Shown here piece by piece: positions 24,971-33,682 of a stretch of DNA of 64,000 nt. Origin of the DNA: Mesotaenium endlicherianum (Eukaryota; Streptophyta; Zygnematophyceae; Zygnematales; Mesotaeniaceae); the NCBI GenBank assembly GCA_009602735.1, contig WELA01003362.1, positions 21,433 to 85,432 on the forward strand, read 5' to 3'. Below the pieces are notes generated by a model. The model worked only from the letters and a program-made list of their open reading frames with translations, did not search any database and was not told the origin of the DNA. The position numbers and the translations under genes were made by a program. The stretch's first letter is position 1; each line of letters begins with the position of its first letter.

Positions 24971-26055
24971 AACGAATCATCATAGCCGGTGGCGGCACCG
25001 GCGGACATATTTTCCCAGCCATTGCCATTGCCAATGCATTGAAGCAGCAAGCGCCCGACACGGAAATATTGTTCATCGGTGCGCAGGGTAAAATGGAGAT
25101 GGAGAAAGTGCCGCAGGCGGGATATGCTATACAGGGACTGGATATAGCAGGATTCAACAGGAGCTCTTTGATCAAAAATATCAGTCTTCCTTATAAACTG
25201 GTAAAGAGTTTTTACCAGGTACGGAAGATCGTAAACGCTTTTCAACCCGATGCAGCAGTGGGTGTAGGTGGTTATTCCAGTTTCCCGGTATTGCGTTATG
25301 CGCAGTCGAAAGGAATACCCACATTCATTCATGAGAGCAATTCCTTTGCAGGCAAAAGCAATATCCTGTTGGGAAAGAACGCTACGGAAATATTTGTGGC
25401 ATCGGCGGGAATGGAAAAGTTTTTTCCGGCAGATAAGTTATTGGTAACAGGTAACCCGGTAAGAAAAGCCATTATTCAATCTGCTATGGCGCGCGATGAA
25501 GCCATCCGCTTTTTCGGACTCGATCCGAACAAGACCACCGTGCTGGTGGTGGGCGGTAGCCTGGGTGCCCGCAGCATCAATGAAGTAGTGGCTTCGCATG
25601 TTACCGATCTATTGTCATTGGATTTGCAAATGATCTGGCAAACAGGTAAGAACGGTGCCGAAGGATACAAAGAGAGAGGCAAACCATTTCCCAATGTATG
25701 GGTAGATGCATTCATTACGGAGATGGACAAAGCTTATGCTGCGGCCGACCTGGTAGTATCTAGGGCCGGGGCTATGTCGGTAGCCGAATTGTGTGTGGCA
25801 GGTAAGCCGGTAATATTCGTGCCTTACCCGCATGCAGCGGAAGATCACCAGACAGTGAATGCGAAATACCTGGTGAATAAAGAGGCTGCTTTGCTGGTGA
25901 AAGATGAAGAAGTGCGGGTGAAGTTGTTCTCCACCATCGTTCAACTGGCGAAAGACAAACAGAAACAACATGAACTGCACGAGCGCATTAGCCAGTTAGC
26001 TGTTACCAATGCAGATGAAGTGATCGCAACCGAAATTTTAAAACATTTGAAGTGA
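24967..26055 (+). CDS. murG: Undecaprenyl-PP-MurNAc-pentapeptide-UDP-GlcNAc GlcNAc transferase
   Basis: A 362-aa GT-B-fold glycosyltransferase on the inner face of the membrane that converts lipid I to lipid II. The N-terminal glycine loop AGGGTGGHIFPAIAIA (7-22) binds lipid I; GVGGYSSFPVL, HESNSFAGKSN and TGNPVR follow, and the C-terminal UDP-GlcNAc site shows VVGGSLGARSINE and SRAGAMSVAELCVAGKPVIFVPYPHAAEDHQ (quoted in part). The start overlaps ftsW and the end overlaps murC (GTGA), suggesting tight translational coupling. Confidence 0.97.
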   Translation: MKRIIIAGGGTGGHIFPAIAIANALKQQAPDTEILFIGAQGKMEMEKVPQAGYAIQGLDIAGFNRSSLIKNISLPYKLVKSFYQVRKIVNAFQPDAAVGVGGYSSFPVLRYAQSKGIPTFIHESNSFAGKSNILLGKNATEIFVASAGMEKFFPADKLLVTGNPVRKAIIQSAMARDEAIRFFGLDPNKTTVLVVGGSLGARSINEVVASHVTDLLSLDLQMIWQTGKNGAEGYKERGKPFPNVWVDAFITEMDKAYAAADLVVSRAGAMSVAELCVAGKPVIFVPYPHAAEDHQTVNAKYLVNKEAALLVKDEEVRVKLFSTIVQLAKDKQKQHELHERISQLAVTNADEVIATEILKHLK

Positions 26056-27407
26056 ACCCACTGGCAACCATACAAAAAATATATTTCATAGGTATCGGCG
26101 GCATTGGCATGAGTGCACTGGCCCGTTATTTCCATGCAAAAGGAGTGGAAGTGAGCGGGTACGACAGAACATCCACACCACTGACACGTGCGCTGGAAGA
26201 CAGCGGGATAAAGATTCATTACGAAGAGCGGGTTGACCTGGCGCCCAAAGATGCCGATGTTGTGGTATACACACCTGCCATTCCTGCACAGCATGCCGAG
26301 CTGGTATATTATAAAGAACATGGTTATACGGTAGTGAAGCGAAGCGATGTATTGCAGTGGATCACGGAAAGCTCTTTCAATATCTGCGTAGGAGGCACAC
26401 ACGGTAAAACAACCGTTACCACCATGATTGCACACTTGCTGCGCCACTCTGGTTATGGGTGCAATGCATTCCTGGGAGGCATATCGGCTAATTACCAAAC
26501 CAATTTCTGGAGTAATGAAAGGAATGTAGTAGTGGTAGAAGCCGATGAATACGACCGCAGTTTTTTGAAACTGGTACCCGATATAGCGGTGATCACAGCG
26601 ATGGATCCCGATCACCTCGATATCTATGGTACGGCGGAAGAAGTGGAGAAAGCCTTCATCCAGTTCTCACAGAAAGTAAAACCGGGAGGATGCCTGGTAA
26701 CCAAATACGGATTGAAGCGGGGTGCCGACCTGAAAGCGGCGCACCATTTTGAATACAGCGTGGACAATACTGCAGCCGGTGTACATGCAGCTGATATCAA
26801 AGTAGAGCAAGGCAGTTACCGCTTTGATGTGGTAGCGGAAAACTGGAAGCTGAACGATGTGGTATTGCATGTAGGCGGATTGCACAATATTGAAAATGTA
26901 TTGGCGGCGATTACGGTAGCGAAATACTTACAAATAGGCGATGAGCAGATCAAAGCAGCAGTGGCCGACTTCAAGGGTGTACACCGGCGCTTTGAGTATG
27001 CACTGAAAAATACAGCCCATACACTGATCGACGACTATGCGCACCACCCGGAAGAACTGAGAGCGCTGATCAGCGGTGTAAGGAGTTTGTTTGGAAAAGA
27101 GCAGCTGGTGTTGGTGTTCCAGCCTCACCTGTTCAGCAGAACGAAAGACCTGGCCGATGCATTTGCTGAGAGCCTTGATATGGCAGATGAAGTGATCCTA
27201 CTGCCCATTTACCCGGCAAGAGAATTACCGATGGAAGGGGTGAGCAGTGAATTGATATTGAACAAAATGAAATTGAAGCATAAACAGGTACTTGATAAGG
27301 AAGTGATGAAAGGATGGATGAAAGAGCACAAGCCCGGACTGGTAGTGATGGCGGGTGCAGGAGATATTGATGCACAGGTGCAGGCAGTAAAAGAATTGCT
27401 TTTATAA
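26052..27407 (+). CDS. murC: UDP-N-acetylmuramate:L-alanine ligase
   Basis: A 451-aa Mur ligase adding L-alanine to UDP-MurNAc, the first step of stem-peptide assembly. N-terminal UDP-binding YFIGIGGIGMSALAR (11-25), ATP loop GGTHGKTT at 114-121, EADEYDRSFL, MDPDHLDIYG and the C-terminal DDYAHHPEE and FQPHLFSRT, all family signatures. The start codon is GTG at 26052, overlapping the murG stop by 4 nt; no ATG fits. ftsQ starts 2 nt after its stop. Confidence 0.97.
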   Translation: MNPLATIQKIYFIGIGGIGMSALARYFHAKGVEVSGYDRTSTPLTRALEDSGIKIHYEERVDLAPKDADVVVYTPAIPAQHAELVYYKEHGYTVVKRSDVLQWITESSFNICVGGTHGKTTVTTMIAHLLRHSGYGCNAFLGGISANYQTNFWSNERNVVVVEADEYDRSFLKLVPDIAVITAMDPDHLDIYGTAEEVEKAFIQFSQKVKPGGCLVTKYGLKRGADLKAAHHFEYSVDNTAAGVHAADIKVEQGSYRFDVVAENWKLNDVVLHVGGLHNIENVLAAITVAKYLQIGDEQIKAAVADFKGVHRRFEYALKNTAHTLIDDYAHHPEELRALISGVRSLFGKEQLVLVFQPHLFSRTKDLADAFAESLDMADEVILLPIYPARELPMEGVSSELILNKMKLKHKQVLDKEVMKGWMKEHKPGLVVMAGAGDIDAQVQAVKELLL

Positions 27408-27409
27408 GC

Positions 27410-28411
27410 ATGATGGAAAACAAAGCGAACTGGAAAAAGCGATTGGAGCAGGTTTTGTGGCTGCTCGCTGGCATCGGCGCCATAGTGCTGATGGGTGCCG
27501 CTATGCGGAAAAAAGACCAGAAGCTTTGTACGGATATCAGGATCGAGATCATGGGAACAGAACAGCAGATGTTCATCGATGAAAAAGACATTGCCGGCCT
27601 CTTGAAAAAGAACGGTGAAGTGATAGGGGAACCGGTTGCCATGCTGAACCTGCGTTACATGGAAACACTGATTGAAAAAGATCCCTGGGTAAAGAATGCA
27701 GAAATGTTCTTTGATAACAAACAGGTGCTGGATGTTCGCATAGAAGAAAGAGAGCCGGTAGCGCGTGTTTTTACGAAGCAGGGCGGTTCGTTCTACGTAG
27801 ACAGGGAAGGACTGCGACTGCCGCTCAGTGAAAAGCTATCGGCCCGTGTACCGGTATTCACCAATTTTCCTTCGGAGAAAGTGAACCTCTCGAAACCCGA
27901 CAGTGCCCTCCTGAAAAACATAGTGAGCCTGGGCCGTTATGTACTGGCAGATTCTTTCTGGATGGCGCAAACAGCACAGATAGACATCACACCCGAAGCA
28001 AATTTTGAGCTGGTGCCGGTCATCGGTAACCATACAGTGGCGCTGGGCAATGCTTCGGAGCTGGACAGCAAATTCAACAGGTTGTATACGTTTTACCGGC
28101 AAGCCTGGTTGCAGAATGGCATGCAAACCTATTCCCGCCTCGATGTGCAATACCACAACGAGGTAGTGGCCACCAGGAGAAATTATACGAAGCCTGTTGC
28201 GAAGGATTCGCTGACTGTAGCAACTGCTCCGGTAACACATGCAACCCCTGCGGCAGCGCCCGTAAATGTTAAACCCGTAGCAAAAATGAACAGCACAACA
28301 AAATCTGTTGGGGCTGCAAGCAATAAAAGAAGTAATAATTCGTTAACGAATGAGCGAAAGGCAAAGGCTGTTATGAAAAAGCAAACAACAACTAAAACAC
28401 ATACGCTATGA
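27410..28411 (+). CDS. ftsQ: Cell division protein FtsQ/DivIB
   Basis: A 333-aa bitopic division protein. A cytoplasmic basic tail is followed by a membrane helix (~14-31), a POTRA-like domain (~42-115; IRIEIMGTEQQMFIDEKDI) and the FtsQ domain (~116-245, with YVDREGLRLPL). Beyond YHNEVVATRR the last ~75 residues are Ala/Pro/Thr/Val then Lys/Ser/Asn-rich and probably disordered, longer than in E. coli FtsQ (276 aa). A second ATG at 27413 is an equally possible start. The end overlaps ftsA by 4 nt (ATGA). Confidence 0.92.
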   Translation: MMENKANWKKRLEQVLWLLAGIGAIVLMGAAMRKKDQKLCTDIRIEIMGTEQQMFIDEKDIAGLLKKNGEVIGEPVAMLNLRYMETLIEKDPWVKNAEMFFDNKQVLDVRIEEREPVARVFTKQGGSFYVDREGLRLPLSEKLSARVPVFTNFPSEKVNLSKPDSALLKNIVSLGRYVLADSFWMAQTAQIDITPEANFELVPVIGNHTVALGNASELDSKFNRLYTFYRQAWLQNGMQTYSRLDVQYHNEVVATRRNYTKPVAKDSLTVATAPVTHATPAAAPVNVKPVAKMNSTTKSVGAASNKRSNNSLTNERKAKAVMKKQTTTKTHTL

Positions 28412-29775
28412 ATCACAATGAACCACCCATCATTGTTGGTCTCGACATTGGAACTACCAAAATCGCAGCCATTGCCGGTCGCAAGAACGAACACGGCAAG
28501 CTGGAGATATTGGGTTTCGGCCGCGCCAACAGCAATGGTGTGCAGCACGGGCAGGTATTGAACATCGACCAGACCATCAAAGCCATTCAGCAGGCTTTGT
28601 TGAACTGTTACGACAGCAACCCGGAATTGGAGATCAATGAAGTGTACGTGGGTATTGCCGGGCATCATATCAAGAGCCTGCAAACCCGCGGCGACATTGT
28701 TCGCCAGGATCCTGAAACCGAGATACAACGCTGGGAAATAGACCAGTTGCTCAACAACCAGCGCAAGACATTTATTCCCGCAGGTGACCAGATCATCGAC
28801 GTGATACCGCAGGATTTCCATGTAGACAATATCCAGAACATCAAAGATCCGGTTGGATATAATGGTGTGAAAGTGGGAGCGAATTTCCACATCATCACCG
28901 GCGACCGAAATGCCATCCGCAACATCAACCGAGCTGTTGAAAGAAGCAGCCTGGTAACCAAAGACCTGGTATTGCAACCACTGGCCTCTGCAAGTGCTGT
29001 GATGAGTGATATAGATATGGAAGCCGGCGTGGCCATCCTGGACATCGGCGGTGGTACGAGCGACCTGGCGGTATTCTATGAAGGCATATTGAAACACACA
29101 GCAGTGATACCTTTCGGCGGAGAGAACATTACCAATGATATCCGAATGGGACTGGGTGTACTCAAGAGCCAGGCCGAAGCCATGAAAGTGCAGTTTGGTA
29201 GTGCATTGGCCGATGAAGCGAAGAGCAACGCCTTCATCACCATACCCGGTTTGAAAGGCATGCCTGCCAAAGAGATCAGTGTGAAGAACCTGGCGGCCAT
29301 CATACAGGCGCGCATGAGCGAGATACTGGATTTCGTTACTTACCATATCAAGCAAGTGGGTCTCGACAGCCGCGCCCTGAACGGCGGTATCATTTTAACC
29401 GGTGGTGGTTCGCAGCTTAAGCACCTGATACAATTAACAGAATATACAACAGGCCTGAATGCGCGCATCGGGTTGCCCAATGAGCACCTGGCGCCCAATC
29501 ATATAGAGGAACTGAAGAAGCCGATGTATGCTACCTGCCTGGGATTGATATTGAAAGGTTACAGCGATTACGATCATAAATACAAAGAGTTTGCAGAGAA
29601 ATTCAAGAAAGTGGAAGTGCCCAAATCGCTGACGGTAATACAGGCAGAACAACCGGAAGTGCCGGTAATGAATGTACGCGCAGAAGCCGGCGAAAGAAAG
29701 CCGAAATTCTGGGACAAGTTCAAGAACAACCTGATAGAACTTTTCAAAGAAGAAGGAGATCAAGTCATCCGATAA
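28408..29775 (+). CDS. ftsA: Cell division protein FtsA
   Basis: A 455-aa actin-like protein that tethers FtsZ to the membrane. Phosphate-1 loop VGLDIGTTKIAAIAG (~11-25), phosphate-2 ILDIGGGTSDLAVF (~210-223) and GGIILTGGGSQL (~330-341) are clear; the FtsA-specific SHS2 (1c) domain lies between residues ~85 and 165. The C-terminal region KPKFWDKFKNNLIELFKEEG is an amphipathic helix fitting the membrane-targeting sequence. It overlaps ftsQ and lies 54 nt before ftsZ. Confidence 0.96.
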   Translation: MNHNEPPIIVGLDIGTTKIAAIAGRKNEHGKLEILGFGRANSNGVQHGQVLNIDQTIKAIQQALLNCYDSNPELEINEVYVGIAGHHIKSLQTRGDIVRQDPETEIQRWEIDQLLNNQRKTFIPAGDQIIDVIPQDFHVDNIQNIKDPVGYNGVKVGANFHIITGDRNAIRNINRAVERSSLVTKDLVLQPLASASAVMSDIDMEAGVAILDIGGGTSDLAVFYEGILKHTAVIPFGGENITNDIRMGLGVLKSQAEAMKVQFGSALADEAKSNAFITIPGLKGMPAKEISVKNLAAIIQARMSEILDFVTYHIKQVGLDSRALNGGIILTGGGSQLKHLIQLTEYTTGLNARIGLPNEHLAPNHIEELKKPMYATCLGLILKGYSDYDHKYKEFAEKFKKVEVPKSLTVIQAEQPEVPVMNVRAEAGERKPKFWDKFKNNLIELFKEEGDQVIR

Positions 29776-29829
29776 CTTCAACTCATATCCTATGTACCAC
29801 TAACATCTACCTAACCCAAATAATACGCT

Positions 29830-31701
29830 ATGATTCATTTTGATCTTCCCAAACAAAAATCCTCCATCATCAAGGTCCTCGGTGTAGGGGGTGGGGGAAG
29901 CAACGCGGTTAACTTCATGTTCGAGCAGCACATCGAAGGCGTTGATTTTATTATATGCAATACCGATGCGAAAGCCATTGAACAGAGTGAAGTGCCGAAC
30001 AAGATCCAACTGGGACCACATCTTACACAGGGTTTAGGTGCAGGCGCCAATCCCGAAATTGGTAAGAGAGCTACGGAAGAGTCGCTCGAAGAAATCAAAC
30101 GCATACTGGAAGTGAATACCAAGATGGCATTCATAACAGTAGGCATGGGCGGCGGTACCGGTACCGGTGGCGCACCCATCGTTGCACAGATATGTAAAGA
30201 CCTGGGCATCCTTACCGTGGGTATTGTAACCACTCCTTTTGGCTTTGAAGGTCCGCGCAGGCAACTGCAGGCCGAAGAAGGCATCCGCCAGCTGAAACCT
30301 TATGTAGATACTTTGCTGGTGATCAGCAATGACAAGCTGCGCATGCAATACGGTAACCTGAAAATGAAAGAAGCTTTCTGCAAGGCCGATAATGTATTGG
30401 CCACTGCAGCTAAGTGTATCACCGATATCATCAACAGCAAAGGACATATCATTGTTGACTTTGCCGACGTATGCACTGTGATGAAGAGCGGAGGCGTAGC
30501 CATATTGGGTAAGGCCGAAGTAGAAGGCGAGGACAGGGCCGAGCGCGCCATCGAAGAAGCGCTGGCTTCTCCTTTATTGAATGATAACGATATCAGGGGA
30601 GCCAAATGGATCCTCATCAATATCAATAGCGCCGAAGGTGATCATGAATGCACGATGGATGAACTGGAAACCATCAATAATTACCTGCGTTTGCAGGCAG
30701 GACCCGATACCGATGTGATAGTGGGTATGGGATACGATCAATCGCTCGACAGGAAAATAGGCATCACTTTGATCGCTACCGGTTTTGAACACAAAGATCC
30801 TTTTGCCAAACCCATAGCCGTTAAAAAAGCGGAGCCGCAACCTGAAAAGATCATGATGACATTGGGCGAAGATGCAGAAGCGCCCAAAGCAGCGCCACAG
30901 CCGGTACAACAGGTGTTGCCGCTGGAAGAAATAGATACTTTCGCTCCGCAGATGCAGGAAGTGCCGATGCAGGAACCTGTGCTGAATATTTTCCCAACAG
31001 TTGTTGAAACCGTACAGCCGGTTACACCTGTTCGGGAAGAAGAAAAGGAAACGATGGTATTGCAGTTCGAACTGAATCCTGAAATAACCGACGAGGTAAA
31101 AGTACCCGACACTGTTCAGGAAGAAGTACATGTTCCGCGGAAAGTGATCGCTGATGAGATGCTGCAGTTCAAAGTAACGGAACACCAGGCTCAGCCTGCC
31201 GCTGCTGCACCGGCTGCTATGTCATACCTCAGCAAGCCATCTAATATTTATGCATCGGAAGAGCCGGTAGCTCAGGCGCCTGTGCCAAAGCCACAGCCGC
31301 AACCTCAACCACAGCCGCAGGTACACCAGCAGCCCCAACCTGTACAGGAAGAGCTGCCGATGGAAATGCAGTTGGTAGAGCGTGAAGAGAAAAAAGCGCC
31401 ACAATCCCAGCCCCAGCCAGTTATTGACGATGTGCTGGATGATGTGGAAGAGCAGAAAAGAAGGGCAGCAGAAAGGATACATAAGCTGCGCAATCTTTCT
31501 TACAACATGAACAGTGCAGCAGATGCCAACAATGAATTTGATACGGTTCCGGCTTACGTACGCCGTAATATGGAACTGTTTGGTAATACACTTACTTCGG
31601 TAGAAAACTTTTACAGCAAGTACACGGTAAGTAAGGACGAGAACAACCAAGCACAGATATCAACCATCAATACTTTTTTGGATGGAAAGAAGCCTGACTA
31701 A
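29830..31701 (+). CDS. ftsZ: Cell division protein FtsZ with long variable linker
   Basis: A 623-aa tubulin-like GTPase that forms the Z ring. The GTP-binding signature GGGTGTGG is at 107-114; the T7 region and GAKWILININSAEGD follow. The globular part ends near residue 325. A linker of about 210 residues rich in Pro, Gln and Glu follows, with an alternating PQPQPQ stretch near 490-500. The tail has the conserved VPAYVRRN stretch and ends TFLDGKKPD, the probable FtsA-binding peptide. Total length is far above E. coli FtsZ (383), as is usual in Bacteroidota. Last gene of the cluster, followed by a terminator. Confidence 0.97.
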   Translation: MIHFDLPKQKSSIIKVLGVGGGGSNAVNFMFEQHIEGVDFIICNTDAKAIEQSEVPNKIQLGPHLTQGLGAGANPEIGKRATEESLEEIKRILEVNTKMAFITVGMGGGTGTGGAPIVAQICKDLGILTVGIVTTPFGFEGPRRQLQAEEGIRQLKPYVDTLLVISNDKLRMQYGNLKMKEAFCKADNVLATAAKCITDIINSKGHIIVDFADVCTVMKSGGVAILGKAEVEGEDRAERAIEEALASPLLNDNDIRGAKWILININSAEGDHECTMDELETINNYLRLQAGPDTDVIVGMGYDQSLDRKIGITLIATGFEHKDPFAKPIAVKKAEPQPEKIMMTLGEDAEAPKAAPQPVQQVLPLEEIDTFAPQMQEVPMQEPVLNIFPTVVETVQPVTPVREEEKETMVLQFELNPEITDEVKVPDTVQEEVHVPRKVIADEMLQFKVTEHQAQPAAAAPAAMSYLSKPSNIYASEEPVAQAPVPKPQPQPQPQPQVHQQPQPVQEELPMEMQLVEREEKKAPQSQPQPVIDDVLDDVEEQKRRAAERIHKLRNLSYNMNSAADANNEFDTVPAYVRRNMELFGNTLTSVENFYSKYTVSKDENNQAQISTINTFLDGKKPD

Positions 31702-31747
31702 AGATGGTTTAAGAATTTTTGTTTAGCCTGGTGATTTTAGTTGTTTG

Positions 31748-31779
31748 CCCCCGATTGCTGAAAGTCGGGGGTTTTTTTA
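31748..31779 (+). terminator. Intrinsic terminator of the dcw cluster
   Basis: Stem CCCCCGA (31748-31754) pairs with TCGGGGG (31765-31771) over a 10-nt loop and is followed by seven T. It lies 47 nt after ftsZ and faces the end of the convergent ABC transporter genes. Confidence 0.88.
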
Positions 31780-31780
31780 T

Positions 31781-32611
31781 TTACAGGTCGCGCTTCTTCT
31801 GCACGGTATAACAGATGTACCAGATGATGGCCGTTAGCGCGATGGTGAGTATGATCTGTGTGGGAACATCGCTCAATGCGTTATCATAACCTTGTTTGGC
31901 ATCTTTGCCCCAGTGTCCTACAAATGCAGGCGGGATGATCATACCGTCCGATATCTTGAAAGGAAGCAGCCGCGCTACGATATCGAGGTGCAGCTTGTAT
32001 TTAAAATAACTGGCGGCAATGTTCTCGATCACCAGGTAATAGAAAACAAAAATTCCCAACGCGATAAAAGCTCTTTTGATTAAGAAGCCTAATAGAAAAG
32101 CGATCGACAACTGGGCGAACGATTGCAGCAGGAAAAGCGGTATGTATTGCAGTTGCTCGCTCCACCGGTAGTAGTACATTTTATCCGATGCGAAGCCAAA
32201 AGCGCAGGCTACCAGTGTATACACGATTGTTACAATTATCGATACGGTGAGTACCCCCATCATTTTTGCGGTGATGAATTGCTGGCGGCTCCATCCGTCG
32301 ATAACGTTCTGGCGATGAGTACGGAACTGGTATTCGTTGGCAATGAGCATGATCACCAGTATGGAAGGCAGCATCACAAAGTAAGAAGAAAAATAAGCCA
32401 CGGTATGCCAGGATTCAGGGAAAGCATACGGATTGCCCAGCAACATTTTGGCAAGCATATTGGTCATTTCTTTGCCGGAAGTGATGGTATCATACAGGGT
32501 GTACATCATCAGGTTGATACCGGGATAAGTGAGCATAACGATCGCCAGCATCCACCAGAATGCACGGTATCTCTTCAGCTTCAGCCATTCAATTTTCAGT
32601 AAAGCGAACAT
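31781..32611 (-). CDS. ABC-2 type transporter permease
   Basis: A 276-aa inner-membrane protein with six hydrophobic segments. It begins FALLKIEWLKLKRYRAFW, the typical charged opening of ABC-2 permeases, and contains a long first periplasmic/cytoplasmic loop with LLGNPYAFPESWHTV and the EYQFRTHRQNVIDGWSR coupling stretch. It follows its ATPase gene by 10 nt. The pair resembles export systems of the NatAB/Bcr type, which move ions, peptides or antibiotics; the substrate is unknown. Confidence 0.87.
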   Translation of the reverse strand: MFALLKIEWLKLKRYRAFWWMLAIVMLTYPGINLMMYTLYDTITSGKEMTNMLAKMLLGNPYAFPESWHTVAYFSSYFVMLPSILVIMLIANEYQFRTHRQNVIDGWSRQQFITAKMMGVLTVSIIVTIVYTLVACAFGFASDKMYYYRWSEQLQYIPLFLLQSFAQLSIAFLLGFLIKRAFIALGIFVFYYLVIENIAASYFKYKLHLDIVARLLPFKISDGMIIPPAFVGHWGKDAKQGYDNALSDVPTQIILTIALTAIIWYICYTVQKKRDL

Positions 32612-32621
32612 AGTGTTGGTC

Positions 32622-33515
32622 TTATTCGTTTGTTAATTCAAAGAATTTGGCTTCCAGGCTTTTCTTCTTCAGCACCAGCAGGTTGAGCGCAACGCCTTTT
32701 TCAAAACAGAAGCGGTTGATGTCTTCAAGCTTCGCCGTTCCTACGGGGAAATACAATTGTATATTCTTTCCATCCTGTTTAATAGAAGTGTAGCCCGGAA
32801 AATGTTCCAGCGCTGCACGCAGTTGGTCGGGTTGCGAAGAAGATACTTCTGCAATGTCTTCATTCGCGAGTACTTCATCTACCTGTCCGGCTGTAAGGAG
32901 GGTGCCTTTTTTGAGGATAGCTACATGGGTACATACTTTCTCCACTTCATCGAGCAGGTGGCTGGCCATGATAATGGTCTTGCCCTGTTTTGCCAGGTTT
33001 TTGATGAGTTCGCGTATTTCTGCAATGCCAACGGGATCGAGTCCGTTGGTAGGTTCATCGAAGACCAACACTTGCGGACTACCCAATAAAGCAGCGCCGA
33101 TGGCGAGCCGTTGTTTCATACCCAGACTATAAGTGCTGAACTTGCTTTTCTTACGCGCGGTGAGTCCCACTATGTCAATCACTTTATCGATATCAGCCGG
33201 TACCCCCCTGCCACTGATGGCCTGTGTAATTTGCAGGTTGTCTACCGCCGATAAATAATGATAGAGATTGGGTGTTTCAAGCAATGCACCGATCTGTTTC
33301 CGTGTTTCGGGAGAGCCCGGTTGTCCGAACCAACTGAAACTGCCGGCATCCTGCCGGAGAATATCGAGTATGATGCTGAGCAATGTGGTTTTGCCGCTGC
33401 CATTGGGACCAAGGATACCAAACACCGATCCCTGCGGCACATTGAATGATACCTCGTTAAGCGCTTTGATGGGGCCATAAGATTTACTGATGGCCTGTAG
33501 CGAGAGCACTGACAT
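32622..33515 (-). CDS. ABC transporter ATP-binding protein (NatA/BcrA type)
   Basis: A 297-aa ATPase with Walker A GPNGSGKTT at 36-44, the Q-loop region ALLETPNLYHYLS, signature SLGMKQRLAIG and Walker B VLVFDEPTNGLDP, then the H-loop MASHLLDEVEKVC. The C-terminal ~80 residues form the extra domain usual in the DrrA/NatA branch. It pairs with the ABC-2 permease downstream (10-nt gap). Its start is separated by about 40 nt from a long-form palindromic repeat. Confidence 0.92.
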   Translation of the reverse strand: MSVLSLQAISKSYGPIKALNEVSFNVPQGSVFGILGPNGSGKTTLLSIILDILRQDAGSFSWFGQPGSPETRKQIGALLETPNLYHYLSAVDNLQITQAISGRGVPADIDKVIDIVGLTARKKSKFSTYSLGMKQRLAIGAALLGSPQVLVFDEPTNGLDPVGIAEIRELIKNLAKQGKTIIMASHLLDEVEKVCTHVAILKKGTLLTAGQVDEVLANEDIAEVSSSQPDQLRAALEHFPGYTSIKQDGKNIQLYFPVGTAKLEDINRFCFEKGVALNLLVLKKKSLEAKFFELTNE

Positions 33516-33557
33516 GAGCAGTTATTTGTTTAAAGATAGGGAAATGACTAATATGAT

Positions 33558-33671
33558 CGTCATCCCGAGCAACGTCACCCTGGGCGAGCGAAGCGAGTCG
33601 AAGGGGCTGCCGAGGGATCTGCCCGAATGTTCAGCAGGTCCTTCGACTCGCTTCGCTCGCTCAGGATGACG
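33558..33671 (-). repeat. Palindromic intergenic repeat, copy 9 (long, reverse)
   Basis: Long form in reverse: the opening arm CGTCATCCCGAGC is interrupted by an extra unit (AACGTCACCCTGGGCG ... AAGGGGCT) before GCCGAGGGATC resumes. It lies between the FadB-like gene and the ABC ATPase gene, 11 nt downstream of the FadB-like stop on the minus strand. Confidence 0.9.
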
Positions 33672-33682
33672 AAAAAGGGTAA

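Noticed and set aside
28183-29355. 390-codon open frame antisense to ftsQ/ftsA
   Set aside because: Sense genes are certain; the antisense frame crosses the ftsQ-ftsA border and has no recognisable domain.
15052-31701. Missing murF and ddl as evidence of a broken dcw cluster
   Set aside because: Bacteroidota commonly keep murF, murB and ddl elsewhere; gene order is otherwise complete and no remnants were seen.
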